Position numbers and translations under genes: made by a program. The notes below the pieces were generated by a model. It saw nothing but the letters and a program-made list of their open reading frames with translations. It had not been told where the DNA came from and ran no database searches. From assembly GCA_965221795.1 (NCBI GenBank), contig OZ244914.1:2728001-2792000 (forward strand): a stretch of DNA of 64,000 nucleotides. Direction: 5' to 3'. This DNA is from VYFG01 sp965221795 (GTDB taxonomy: Bacteria > Pseudomonadota > Gammaproteobacteria > Arenicellales > Poriferihabitantaceae). Each line of letters begins with the position of its first letter. Positions within the stretch are counted from its first letter, which is position 1. This document shows positions 9,210-18,744 of this stretch, piece after piece.

Positions 9210-10520
9210 TCAGCAGGGGGATGAAGAGTCGTTGCTGTCAATGGCCTCTGGTATTTGAGTTGGGTTTTCCATGATCCTGCCCCGATCCAGCAGATAGGTT
9301 CGAAAAGACGGGATCGGGCACACGAACCGATCAACGGATTCTTTGTGTAAAGCCCCCTGATGTACCAGGTGAACGAAGAAGGAGTCCGCATCCATATCGG
9401 CAGGAAAGCAGTATGTCAGGGGGTCGGTCTTGTGCAGTTCCTTCATCAAGCGCTTGATTTGGGTACGGCTCTGATTGCAGTCCAGTTCCGCCATCACCCG
9501 GGTAGTCAGATTTCGGGCATCCTGCATCTCATCTGAATATTGATTGTGATCATAAGCGTTTCTTCCGGTCCTGATTTCAAGGCCGATTCTTTCCCATTCC
9601 GCCCCGGAGAGGTCTCCGCCTGTTCTCAGAGCTTCCCGGCCCAGGGCCTTGAGAACGATGTGCAGATGGCGGGGCCAGCCATCACAAGGCTCTGCCAGTC
9701 GCTCCACTTGATCCTCGAATCCGGCAACATCAATCCCGAAATGCGCACAGGATCTGGTCATGAACTCCCTGGCCTCAGGATCCGGAAAGCAGCCGATATG
9801 GTGTTTCTGGTCGGGCGGTATGCGGGTCAGGTCCATCCGGCCGGCCGAGTATTCGGTATCGCTGAGACCAGCCAACACCAATGCAATCGGCAGACCGCAG
9901 CCGTCATGGGGGCCTTGAAACAGCTTGGAGAGAGGATCATCTGAATTACGCTTGAACCGCTGTGCCTCGTCGATCGCCAGCACGACCGGCCGGTCAAATC
10001 CGCCGTGCCGTTCGATCCAGGTCCCGAATGTGTTCCAGTTTGCGTCCGACTCCGCACGTTCGACACCGGTTTCCTGTTTGCGAGCGAACCGGAACAGCCC
10101 GAATCCGAAGCCGGCCTCGCTTCCGGTGTTTTTGCTGATCCTGGCCATGAATTCCTGGGCTTTCGACGGATTGATCTTCTCGGCCAGTGGCTTGAGAATA
10201 TCGACTGGCCCCGCAATATCGCCAGACTTGAGTGTCACCACCAACGGGGCCTTGCCAACGCTCTCCGCATACAGCCTCGTTGGATTCTGCGCCATTTCAT
10301 TCACGATCGAGCTCTTGCCTGCCCCCGGCGCTCCCTGGACAATGCGCGTCGTTTTCTCTGCACCCTGCTGACCCGATCCCGTACCTTCCCATACCTGTTC
10401 CGCTGCGAGAGCGATGTCGTCCAAGACTTCAGTCCGCCCAACAAATACCGGAGGCGGTGCACCTTCCGTCCACCTGAGGAAAGATCCCAGCTTTCTTTTC
10501 TGATCAGAATTCATCACCAC
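9210..10520 (-). CDS. Stand-alone AAA+ ATP-binding protein
   Basis: 436 residues. Walker A is GAPGAGKSSIVNE near residue 65 and Walker B is VLAIDEAQRF near 178, followed by an LVLAGLSDTEYSAGR sensor-like segment. The C-terminal third is helical and may be a winged-helix, giving the architecture of orphan ORC/Cdc6- or STAND-like ATPases found in islands. A Gly-rich GFGFGLF insert lies near 138. There is no partner gene within reach: upstream are 489 bases without a gene. Function unknown; position beside a broken nuclease gene and upstream of the Ssp cluster suggests accessory or defence DNA. Confidence 0.7.
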   Translation of the reverse strand: MVMNSDQKRKLGSFLRWTEGAPPPVFVGRTEVLDDIALAAEQVWEGTGSGQQGAEKTTRIVQGAPGAGKSSIVNEMAQNPTRLYAESVGKAPLVVTLKSGDIAGPVDILKPLAEKINPSKAQEFMARISKNTGSEAGFGFGLFRFARKQETGVERAESDANWNTFGTWIERHGGFDRPVVLAIDEAQRFKRNSDDPLSKLFQGPHDGCGLPIALVLAGLSDTEYSAGRMDLTRIPPDQKHHIGCFPDPEAREFMTRSCAHFGIDVAGFEDQVERLAEPCDGWPRHLHIVLKALGREALRTGGDLSGAEWERIGLEIRTGRNAYDHNQYSDEMQDARNLTTRVMAELDCNQSRTQIKRLMKELHKTDPLTYCFPADMDADSFFVHLVHQGALHKESVDRFVCPIPSFRTYLLDRGRIMENPTQIPEAIDSNDSSSPC

Positions 10521-11009
10521 TTTTATGCTTTCTCGAAATCATGCATGCAGGTACAAACTACCGATCAATGTACAAGATCAAAGTCTCCGCAAGTGCTGAA
10601 GTACTGGACGATCAGTTAAAACCTGCATCATATTACTCAAGTTTCGGAGTTCATAAGCTGTATGGAGTCGGCCGCCATAGTGTCGTATACAACAAGGAAA
10701 GATACAAATGAAAAAAGAGAGATATGCATATGTCCCAGACAAGTGAATTTGACGATATTCGGGATGCAACACGGGTGACAATCATGTTTATAAGCCCGTG
10801 CATGTTTTCCCAGACAGGGTTTCGTTCACGGAAGCACCTGTGGTTTCGTTACTATTGTATGTAATTACCCTTACTTGAACCATGTGGTTTTAATAGATTT
10901 TTGCTGCGTCCAGCATAAACTGGCGAGTTGGCACTGGAGGTCTGAATATATGCATGCAAAATAGAACCGCTATACTCAAAACGCCTGTATCCGGATTCAG
11001 TCCAAAACA
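10521..11009. other. Intergenic region without a supported gene
   Basis: 489 AT-richer bases between the lone ATPase gene and the truncated AAA/nuclease gene. Short frames only; no terminator, RNA or repeat that I can defend. Confidence 0.4.
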
Positions 11010-12257
11010 TCAAAGTGTCTCCACCCAAATCTCCAGCAGGTTTCGTTGTTTTCGGCCAAACACCATTCCGACCAGATGAATGGGTTCTCCACGGTCCCGG
11101 TACTTCTTGAATTCAAGGACGAACACCTGGTTCTCGTGCAGTAGCACCATGTCCGAGCGGCCATGGCTGGTCATCTCCTTTGCCTGCAGTTCAACCGGCG
11201 TTGTCCGAGGACACATGTACAGCAGGCTCGTATACCAGGACTCGTAACGGCCAAGCCCCCCGCTGGCATGCCATGCATGAGGAATCCCCTCCAGCATGGC
11301 CTGAATCGCCATCTTGAACGCCGGAAAGTCGTTACGTCCCAGAGCCTGGATCAGTTTGTTTCCTGCCTCCGCTATCTCCCGGCCACGTTTCGTCAAGTTC
11401 TCGGCCAGTTCTGCATTGAAGCTGCTCCGCACCTCGAAGTTCGGGTAGTTCAGAGGGTACATGATGTGCGTTCCCTGCCGTTCCCTTTTCGTGATGATCA
11501 GATACTCGGACTGGAACAGCAATGCCTCGTGGCTGAATTCGCCAAGTTCAAAACCTGAAACAAAGCCCGCATCGACAACAAGGTTTTCCAGCTGCATGGG
11601 GCTGACCTTCCTTTCCGTCAGCAGCCGGTACAGATAGCCCGGTTTTCTGGACTTGAACCAGTGTGTCCGGCATTCGCGTTTTCTGAACAGGTGGAGAATG
11701 TCGCGGGGATTGTGGAGCTTGTCCTCACCAAGCCAGCTGTAGCCGTTGTACCAGGGTCGAATCATTTCCCGGTCCAGCCCTTCCAGTTCCGGAGCAAACA
11801 CTGTATCAAGGTCCCGGTCCGTATACCCGCAAATTGATGCCAGAGGTGGATAGAGACTGATGTCGTCGAGATTGTTGAGGCCGGAAGAGAAACTGGTCTT
11901 CGAGAACATCTTGATGCCGGTGACGAACACGAAGCGGATGTGCTTCTGGGCGCTCTTCAGGATGCCGTAGATGTCCATGAGGCAGTCCCGGTTTGCCCTG
12001 ATCTTCTCGTTATCTTCCAGTACATGCAGAACCGGCTTGTCGTATTCGTCAACCAGTACCACTGCCTGTTTGGTGGTCGCCCGGTGCAGGTGAGTCAGCA
12101 AATTTCGAAGTCGATTCGCAGCATCCGTTACTGTAGGCAGTGATTTCAGGTTAAAGGCCGACTCAATTTCATGCGGCTGGTTCAGTACATTTTTCTCCAG
12201 ATTCTCCGGCGTACCGACCTTTTCGTCCAGGGTCAGGTGGACCACGGGATGCCGACG
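11010..12257 (-). pseudogene. AAA-ATPase-like / PD-(D/E)XK nuclease family protein, 5' end lost
   Basis: The remaining ~411 residues begin inside the ATPase domain (HPVVHLTLDE, then Walker B AVVLVDEYDKPVL). They run through the family's FVFVTGIKMFSKTSFSSGLN, WYNGYSW and RECRTHWFKS blocks to a C-terminal nuclease core GRSDMVLLHE...VFVLEFKKYRD. These are features of the widespread PF09820 plus PF08011 proteins, normally about 500-560 residues and starting with a Walker A region that is absent here. Reading upstream past about 12250 enters an IS5-family remnant, so an insertion has removed the promoter and Walker A. Native activity is unlikely. Confidence 0.75.
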
Positions 12258-12976
12258 GCATGGGGTGAGGTTGCGGCAGAGCTACGCCCGCAAGGGCCCG
12301 CAGGCGCTTCTGCGGGCGAACCGGTATGCCCATGCCCGGCAGCCGCGCCGCATGCACCGCCAGGTAAAGCGTCTGCGAACCTATCTGGACCGGGTGGTTC
12401 GGGACATTGAGAGAAAAACCGCTGGGAGAGAAGACTTGGAGCCGGTGTTTGCGGACGAGCTGGCCATGGCCCGGCGGTTGCTGGCGCAGGAGAAGAAGGG
12501 CCGGAACCAGCGGTACAGCCTGCATGCACCGGAAGTCGAGTGCATCAGTAAAGGCAAGGCCCACCAGCGGTATGAGTTCGGCGTCAAGGTGAGCATTGCC
12601 ACCACCAACCGGAGCCACTTCCTCCTGGGCGGGATGGCGCTGGCGGGGAATCCCGATGACGGACAACCCCTGAAGCCGGCGCCGGATCCGATTCGACGTC
12701 GGACGGGGCGATCGATTGACGAGGGGTTCGTCGACCGCGGTTACCGGGGTCATGGCGAGGCGAGGCTTCCGTATACCGGTCCGGGCAGCGGCAGGGGATC
12801 ATGACCCGGCGGCTGAAGAAGTGCCTCCAGCGTCGACAGGCGATTGAGCCCGTGATCGGTCACCTGAAATCGGATGGTCATCTGGGGCAGAACTGGCTCC
12901 GGGGGATGGAGGGGGATCGGATGAATGTACTGCGGTGCTGTGCCGGTCATAACCTGCTGCGGCTGATCCTTCGTTA
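12258..12976 (+). pseudogene. IS5-family transposase remnant, N-terminus missing and frameshifted
   Basis: In one frame RQSYARKGPQALLRANRYAHARQ leads to YSLHAPEVECISKGKAHQRYE, FGVKVS and DEGFVDRGYRGHGEA. The reading then jumps frame to VYRSGQRQGIMTRRLKKCLQ and RRQAIEPVIGHLKSDGHLGQNW, with stop TAG at 12974-12976. The first block carries the middle of a DDE transposase and the second its final Glu region (AIEPVIGHLK). The frame break coincides with a 5-base tandem duplication GCGAG-GCGAG at about 12757-12766; removing one unit restores a single frame. The first ~150 codons are gone, so the insertion sequence is dead. Confidence 0.8.
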
Positions 12977-13377
12977 GCTGCGGTTTTTTGTCACTGGATT
13001 TCGGGCCTTGGAGCCGGCATTTGCGACGTTTTGAGGGCCCAGGAATGCTCGGGAAGGACAGCGCGATGGAAAATACCGGGATCCGAGCCGGACAGTGTTC
13101 CACTATGGGCGCTGGCGGCCCCCTGAAACAGATTTTTCAGGGTCGACTAATTCGCCAGGGAAATCCTGTAGAATCAATGCGTTCTGAATTTTTACCGTCG
13201 AAGTCGGGCGACTCAATGCCAGGGTTGACTGGCAATTCACCATGCATCAAGCTGAAACAACTCTATCTGACATTAGACCGCTGACGAGATACTAGCCATC
13301 TTACGCTACTTGCGGCAGGCATGGTTCGGTTACTCTTTCCTTTACGATTTGCCGACTTTAATAGCGTATTGCTCGTT
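12977..13377. other. Intergenic region downstream of the Ssp cluster
   Basis: 400 bases between the dead IS and the stop of sspH. No gene, no clear hairpin-plus-T terminator for the minus-strand operon, and no direct repeat marking an insertion target was found. Confidence 0.35.
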
Positions 13378-16300
13378 TCAGTGATTACGCCAGTAAGAGA
13401 TTGCTACATCCGCTAATACTTGAATGTCCTCTGACTCGACAAAAGGAACCTGTGTCATAAAAAAATCATGGCCTACGGGTGACTCCTGATTATCCAACTG
13501 ACACATCATATGACCCTTGCCGAGTAATCTTTCTGCACCTTCCTTACCGAGCACAATTTTTGAGCCTCCAACGGAATTCACTTTCAGACATAGTCGATTT
13601 CCAAGATTATCGCGCAGTCTGGGCGGAATCGCATCCTTATCGGCCCGTTGCGTGATCAGGATAAGGTGAATTCCAGCAGCGCGGGCTTTCATGCCCAAAT
13701 GGGCAACTGCAGACATAACAGTTTTTGTGTAATCTTGTTCTGTTGACATCCAAGCTCCCATCTCATCATGAACAAGGAAAATTCTGGAAAGTCGTTCACT
13801 GGCCGGCACTTTTTCATTGTATTCAGTGATATTTTGCACTTTATGTTCTTCCATTTTTTTATAGCGCGCATCCATCTCATGGCCCAATTTTTCGAAAGTT
13901 TCTTGGGCTGTTTCCGGGTCAGAAATAACTGGCCCGTCCAAATGCGGAGCATCCTGAATCCACTTGAAATCCACTCCCATTTTGGGATCAATCACGATAA
14001 GTTTAATATTTGCTGGATTATTGAAAGTGATCATTTGCAAAAGCAGTCCCTGAATGAGAATACCTTTTCCACTACCGGTACTGCCTGCAATCAGTGTATG
14101 CGGACCATGTTCTTGATAATTGGCAAACTTGTCAGCAATATTGAGATAGAGAATCTGTTCCGTATCTTCTCTTGCACCAAGGATAAAGTTGGTCAGATAT
14201 CCCGGTTCTCTATCAGGCCAATTGGCCCCAAGCCAAGTAGATGCGAGATGAACTATGGCCCGTTGTTCACGCCGAACAATCAATGAAATTCGACCCGATT
14301 CGGGTTGGACATGGATTACATCAATTCCATGAGTCGTTAACAGTTCGCTGGTTCTTCTGCGTACTTTATCAACTGTGAGTGATTCATGCCCTTTAAAGGT
14401 AATGAGGACAGCATTCGGAGTAAGATGATAAGAAGGGCTTGAGAAGTAAGCAGTCATGCCAAAATTACTCAGAGCCCTTTGCGTCAATTGGCAAATATTT
14501 TTTGCCCACTCGGTAGATTTCGAGTCAGTGATAGCCCCTTCTTCCCTACCTGCCATATTGACCAATACTTGAAAAACCGGCTTGGGAATAAAGCATGGAG
14601 TTGGCATTTGAGAGTCGGGAATCTCGCTAATACTTCTTTCATCGATTTCTGTCTCCGATAGGTCCTGTTTGAAGGGCAATGCAGTGCCCATGACAGCAGT
14701 TGAGATAACACATATCTCTTTGGATTGATCAACTGCTGTGATTGCCTTGTCAACATCATTGGGAGTATTTAGGTCCTTAGATGGATACCAGCTGATGTTC
14801 CTTAAATCAGTGCCATTCGGCAGAGGCTCTTCTCTTTTTTCAATCAATGCCCTTATCATTGGCGTAGGCAAGGTATGACTCCGGAGGTGGGGTCTTTCGG
14901 GATCCCACTCCATCTTTGGAGCACTTGTATGGTCATCATGTAGACAGATTACAGCTTCTCCGCTGATGTGAAATTGTACGCTTCCGGCTGCCAACTTCTC
15001 TTGAAATTTTCCACGTTTTCTGGGATTGGAGATGATCTTTGATAAGCGGTCGCGACTAGTCAGAATATCTGCCAATCGGTTACACCAGGCCTTGCGTGAT
15101 ATTTCGGTATTGTTATCGATATAGTTCCTGCTGAATTGTTCGACAGATTCACGAACCTGTAGTTGTGCTTCCGTAATTTCAATGGATGCATGTGTTGACT
15201 GTACAAATTTTGCCTCGCCGACCTGAACGAGGAGTACAAAATCATCATGATCATCCAAGATCGTAATGCTAACTGCATCGGCGATTCGACCTTTGCCAGT
15301 AGTAAACCAACTTCGGTAGTCATCTAGAGATATCCAGATCGATCCCTTGTTCGGTGGTAGCATGGATTCCATGTAGGTGCGCATGATACTGAGGCCAATC
15401 ATTTCACGAGAAGCATTTTCCGCTTGTGCCGCAGCCAACAACTTTCGACCTGATATCTGGATGACGTCATCGAGTATCTGCTTTGTGTAGTGATCAGCAG
15501 TTTGATGGGTGAAGTCACATGTCGTGACAAGGTTCTGCTGAATCTTATCTTGTAATTTCTGATTCACGTCCCTGGCAGAGATGATGACACGATCGTCAGA
15601 ATCTGGCATTGAGATATCCTGAATGATTTTTACATCACATCCCTCCAGTAAAGCTCGGCACGATAATTTGTCATAACTCACAACCCATTCAGCCGTATTA
15701 TGCGCTTGGTCAATCAGGTCCTTAAGTTGGGAAGCTTTATAGTCTACCTGCCTAATCAATACGCCATGATGATCCTCTGGAAGAATGGCTTCCTTGATCA
15801 TTTCGTAAAGAAGATTTTGGTATTCCGCAACGGGCTGAGGTGGTCTTGGCATGGTTAAGTAAATCCCCACCCTGCTGGAACCAATTTCCATTTGGCACCG
15901 ACGTGGCAGCAGTGCGTTATCAAAATCAAAATCCATATTCAGATCGTTTTTGTCAGCAGGCTCATGTTCCCATATCGGCTGTCCTTGACGACTGACCACA
16001 TCGTGCAAGAAGGCCAAGTCCACATCACGAATTACTTTGTAGTCATCAGATTTGATTTGGCTTGGTTTGACATCAACTCGCAAGCGGGAAAGAAATCCTT
16101 TGGCTGTATCACTGATGTTTTCGGCACCAAGCCGAATATTCTGGCTTTTATATATATGCCTCATTCGGTTCTGATCATGATGGCTAATGATCAGGTCACA
16201 GCGAAGGTCCGGGTCGCTATGAATACGCTGCGCCATTAATCGCGCAATTTCACGAGGTAGTGATAGGCTCTCTGAGTCAAAGATGATGGCCGACAGGTTT

Positions 16301-18744
16301 GAGGTTTGATGTGGGTATACATCAAGGTATTGATCTAACCCATCGATAAATTTTTTCGCCGCCGAAGGAGCGGAATGTTCAAGTGCTTCCACACTCTGTG
16401 CAGTCGCCGGAGCCATCAGACTATACCCACCGACACTTTCGACAGGAATGAAAGTGTTATCCTGAACTACTGCCACTTCGGGAAAGAACCAATGGTGCGC
16501 GATTGCTCGCTGCTGTTCAAAAGCAATAGTTAAATCGACGGGTTCTGAGAGCAGTACTGATTCGATGAAGTGAGAGAGCGTTCTGATTTTTGCTTTTCGC
16601 TCAGCAAGTCTTAATGGATGCCAGGCAGCCAAAATACACATTCGATTTGACTCATTCGATGTCACGATTCCGATTTGTGCCACCAGAGGTCGTAGTTGTT
16701 CTCGTGCCAACGGACTCCTCGCATGCTGCCTGCAGGCATTGCATAGCTCGGCATATGCCTTTGCCTGGTTATCAATTACTTCACTTTCGAATCCAATACT
16801 TGGATTTTTAGCAATTAAAACAATAGCTTCCTTATACTTGTTTTTGAAACTTTCGATTTTCTCTCTCAGCAACTTCGCCGAATCAGTCGGTAAACTCTGC
16901 AACTTTAAAAGATGTTCTACTTTCCCCACGATATCCTTTAGTACATCTTGTTTCGGTGTGCCTTCTTGAGCAAACATTCGACCGTTCGGATTATTCAATA
17001 CATCAACGAACGTAGTATTCTGTTTTAAGGTAGTGGTACTAATTTGAGACCTTTTCCCCCCTGTCCGTGGTGTGAATTTGAGGTTACGAAACATCCCAGT
17101 ATCGTATTCCGCTGCCTTGGACAATTCCTCAATATCCCATGGAAGCGCTAAGCTTATCGGCTCATCTGCTGGCTTATATCCTGGTTGGAATGTAGCTCTC
17201 ACGCGGGGGGAGTATTTCGTCGGGTCAATCTGATCGCCAGCTTCGACGAGATAAAGTTCCAAGTCGATTTTCCTTGCATCATTGTTATACGAATCTTCTC
17301 TCGATTCGAATTTGAAGCACGCATCCAGGTCCCATTTCACACGATTACTGGTCAATCCCTTGATTGATTGCAGTTCGAACCGAAAAAGCTTGTGTACATG
17401 CTGGTCCAGCTTTTCCCAAAACATTGCCTTATTGTGCTGGGTCGCTCTTATCAGAACAGTTGGTTCTGTCATCTTGCCAAGCACATCTGAACCAGCGATA
17501 GCCAGTGCTTGAAATCCTTGATATAAAGTCGATATCAAGTCATGTCCCAATACCTCTTTGGAAACCACTCTTCGCTGCCAATTCTTGAACAGACGAATTG
17601 CATCGGGGTGATTTAGTCTCTCTTGCCAACGGTCAAAAAAATCCCGTTCCTCGTCCCTAGGCTCTTTGGGAATGGTGTTAGGAAGAGACGTAAGCAATTC
17701 CCTGTCCTTTTCGGTAACATCGGTTGGAAAATTACCTTCAATGTAATCCAGCGTTTTTTGACCAAGAGGCGGATTTTTCATCCGCTGATTTTTCGCAAAA
17801 ATTTCTGACCCGATCCGCTCCCACGATACAGTTTCACAGAATCGGCGCTGACTTTCGCGCCATTCTCCCGGACGGATATATGACTCATCTTCAATCAGTT
17901 CAATGGCTGCGGCCCACACTTTGTCATATTCCTGACCGTTATACATTTCTCCCTCCTTGAGTTCTTCAATTGTGTTTCGTACTTCTTGCGTGTTTACTGG
18001 CTCCTGCTTGGGGTTGAGCAAACTGACATAACAACCGACTCCGTCTCTGGCAGCTCGGAATGCTTGTTGGAATTTGGATTTGGGTGCGGGGGTTGCTCCC
18101 GGAGTATATTTCGGGAGTTTGATCAAGCCATCTTTAGGAATTCTCAAAGCAGGAGCGGCAGCTTGGACCCTTTTGTCTGCAGGTAAAGCAAAATCCTGGT
18201 TATGTAAGGCCAAGATAAAGTCGACCCACATCTCCAGATCAATGTATATCTCTGATTGTCGCAGCCCTTCAAGCATTGATGCTAAATACGATTCTGCTTG
18301 ACCGGCTTCTTCTAACTTCTTCAGCCAAGGTTGGGACTCATGGATGATTCTTCGGCCATCAATACGGGCAATCGGTCCCAGGCCTGCACCAATTCCCTCC
18401 CTCTCGGCATCCGAGGGCGCAAAAACAATGACATTTGCTGCTGTGCTGTGTCGCCAATGGACAGCAGACTCGCCCGACTGTTCTGCTGGTGGTTGAATGT
18501 TTAAGTTGGTTGCAGCTTCGGGATTCATTACCAACTTTAGACTGCGCCCTTCAATTTGGTGATTGATAGGAGTTGTTCGTGTAACACCTTCCAGAAAAAT
18601 GGCAGGCAATGCAGTGAGCATAAACACAACGCGCTCGCCCATAGGGGCATCCCGCACGGCATCCGTGACTATGCTCCAGATTACTTCCCCAACCAAGTTA
18701 CCTTTTGCGATCTGCGGTTCACTGTTGGAATTCAATTCACTCAT
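13378..18744 (-). CDS. sspH: SspH-like (DptH-related) large ATPase of phosphorothioation-linked restriction
   Basis: 1788 residues. The last ~320 residues form an FtsK/HerA-type motor: Walker A LIAGSTGSGKGILIQGLL, Walker B-like RIFLVHDEMGAW, and the sensor segment AAGIHLILITQRADKDAIP. The long N-terminal three quarters have no motif I recognise. Known: in SspABCD-SspFGH and in Dnd-DptFGH, the H subunit is a giant protein ending in this ATPase, and the FGH complex damages DNA lacking the phosphorothioate mark. Last gene of the operon; its ATG overlaps the sspG stop by eight bases. Assigned by architecture and by position after sspF and sspG. Confidence 0.85.
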   Translation of the reverse strand: MSELNSNSEPQIAKGNLVGEVIWSIVTDAVRDAPMGERVVFMLTALPAIFLEGVTRTTPINHQIEGRSLKLVMNPEAATNLNIQPPAEQSGESAVHWRHSTAANVIVFAPSDAEREGIGAGLGPIARIDGRRIIHESQPWLKKLEEAGQAESYLASMLEGLRQSEIYIDLEMWVDFILALHNQDFALPADKRVQAAAPALRIPKDGLIKLPKYTPGATPAPKSKFQQAFRAARDGVGCYVSLLNPKQEPVNTQEVRNTIEELKEGEMYNGQEYDKVWAAAIELIEDESYIRPGEWRESQRRFCETVSWERIGSEIFAKNQRMKNPPLGQKTLDYIEGNFPTDVTEKDRELLTSLPNTIPKEPRDEERDFFDRWQERLNHPDAIRLFKNWQRRVVSKEVLGHDLISTLYQGFQALAIAGSDVLGKMTEPTVLIRATQHNKAMFWEKLDQHVHKLFRFELQSIKGLTSNRVKWDLDACFKFESREDSYNNDARKIDLELYLVEAGDQIDPTKYSPRVRATFQPGYKPADEPISLALPWDIEELSKAAEYDTGMFRNLKFTPRTGGKRSQISTTTLKQNTTFVDVLNNPNGRMFAQEGTPKQDVLKDIVGKVEHLLKLQSLPTDSAKLLREKIESFKNKYKEAIVLIAKNPSIGFESEVIDNQAKAYAELCNACRQHARSPLAREQLRPLVAQIGIVTSNESNRMCILAAWHPLRLAERKAKIRTLSHFIESVLLSEPVDLTIAFEQQRAIAHHWFFPEVAVVQDNTFIPVESVGGYSLMAPATAQSVEALEHSAPSAAKKFIDGLDQYLDVYPHQTSNLSAIIFDSESLSLPREIARLMAQRIHSDPDLRCDLIISHHDQNRMRHIYKSQNIRLGAENISDTAKGFLSRLRVDVKPSQIKSDDYKVIRDVDLAFLHDVVSRQGQPIWEHEPADKNDLNMDFDFDNALLPRRCQMEIGSSRVGIYLTMPRPPQPVAEYQNLLYEMIKEAILPEDHHGVLIRQVDYKASQLKDLIDQAHNTAEWVVSYDKLSCRALLEGCDVKIIQDISMPDSDDRVIISARDVNQKLQDKIQQNLVTTCDFTHQTADHYTKQILDDVIQISGRKLLAAAQAENASREMIGLSIMRTYMESMLPPNKGSIWISLDDYRSWFTTGKGRIADAVSITILDDHDDFVLLVQVGEAKFVQSTHASIEITEAQLQVRESVEQFSRNYIDNNTEISRKAWCNRLADILTSRDRLSKIISNPRKRGKFQEKLAAGSVQFHISGEAVICLHDDHTSAPKMEWDPERPHLRSHTLPTPMIRALIEKREEPLPNGTDLRNISWYPSKDLNTPNDVDKAITAVDQSKEICVISTAVMGTALPFKQDLSETEIDERSISEIPDSQMPTPCFIPKPVFQVLVNMAGREEGAITDSKSTEWAKNICQLTQRALSNFGMTAYFSSPSYHLTPNAVLITFKGHESLTVDKVRRRTSELLTTHGIDVIHVQPESGRISLIVRREQRAIVHLASTWLGANWPDREPGYLTNFILGAREDTEQILYLNIADKFANYQEHGPHTLIAGSTGSGKGILIQGLLLQMITFNNPANIKLIVIDPKMGVDFKWIQDAPHLDGPVISDPETAQETFEKLGHEMDARYKKMEEHKVQNITEYNEKVPASERLSRIFLVHDEMGAWMSTEQDYTKTVMSAVAHLGMKARAAGIHLILITQRADKDAIPPRLRDNLGNRLCLKVNSVGGSKIVLGKEGAERLLGKGHMMCQLDNQESPVGHDFFMTQVPFVESEDIQVLADVAISYWRNH

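Noticed and set aside
12169..12804. Several open frames on both strands around the IS remnant
   Set aside because: Only the plus-strand frames carrying the DDE transposase motifs make sense; the rest are shadows of GC-rich DNA.
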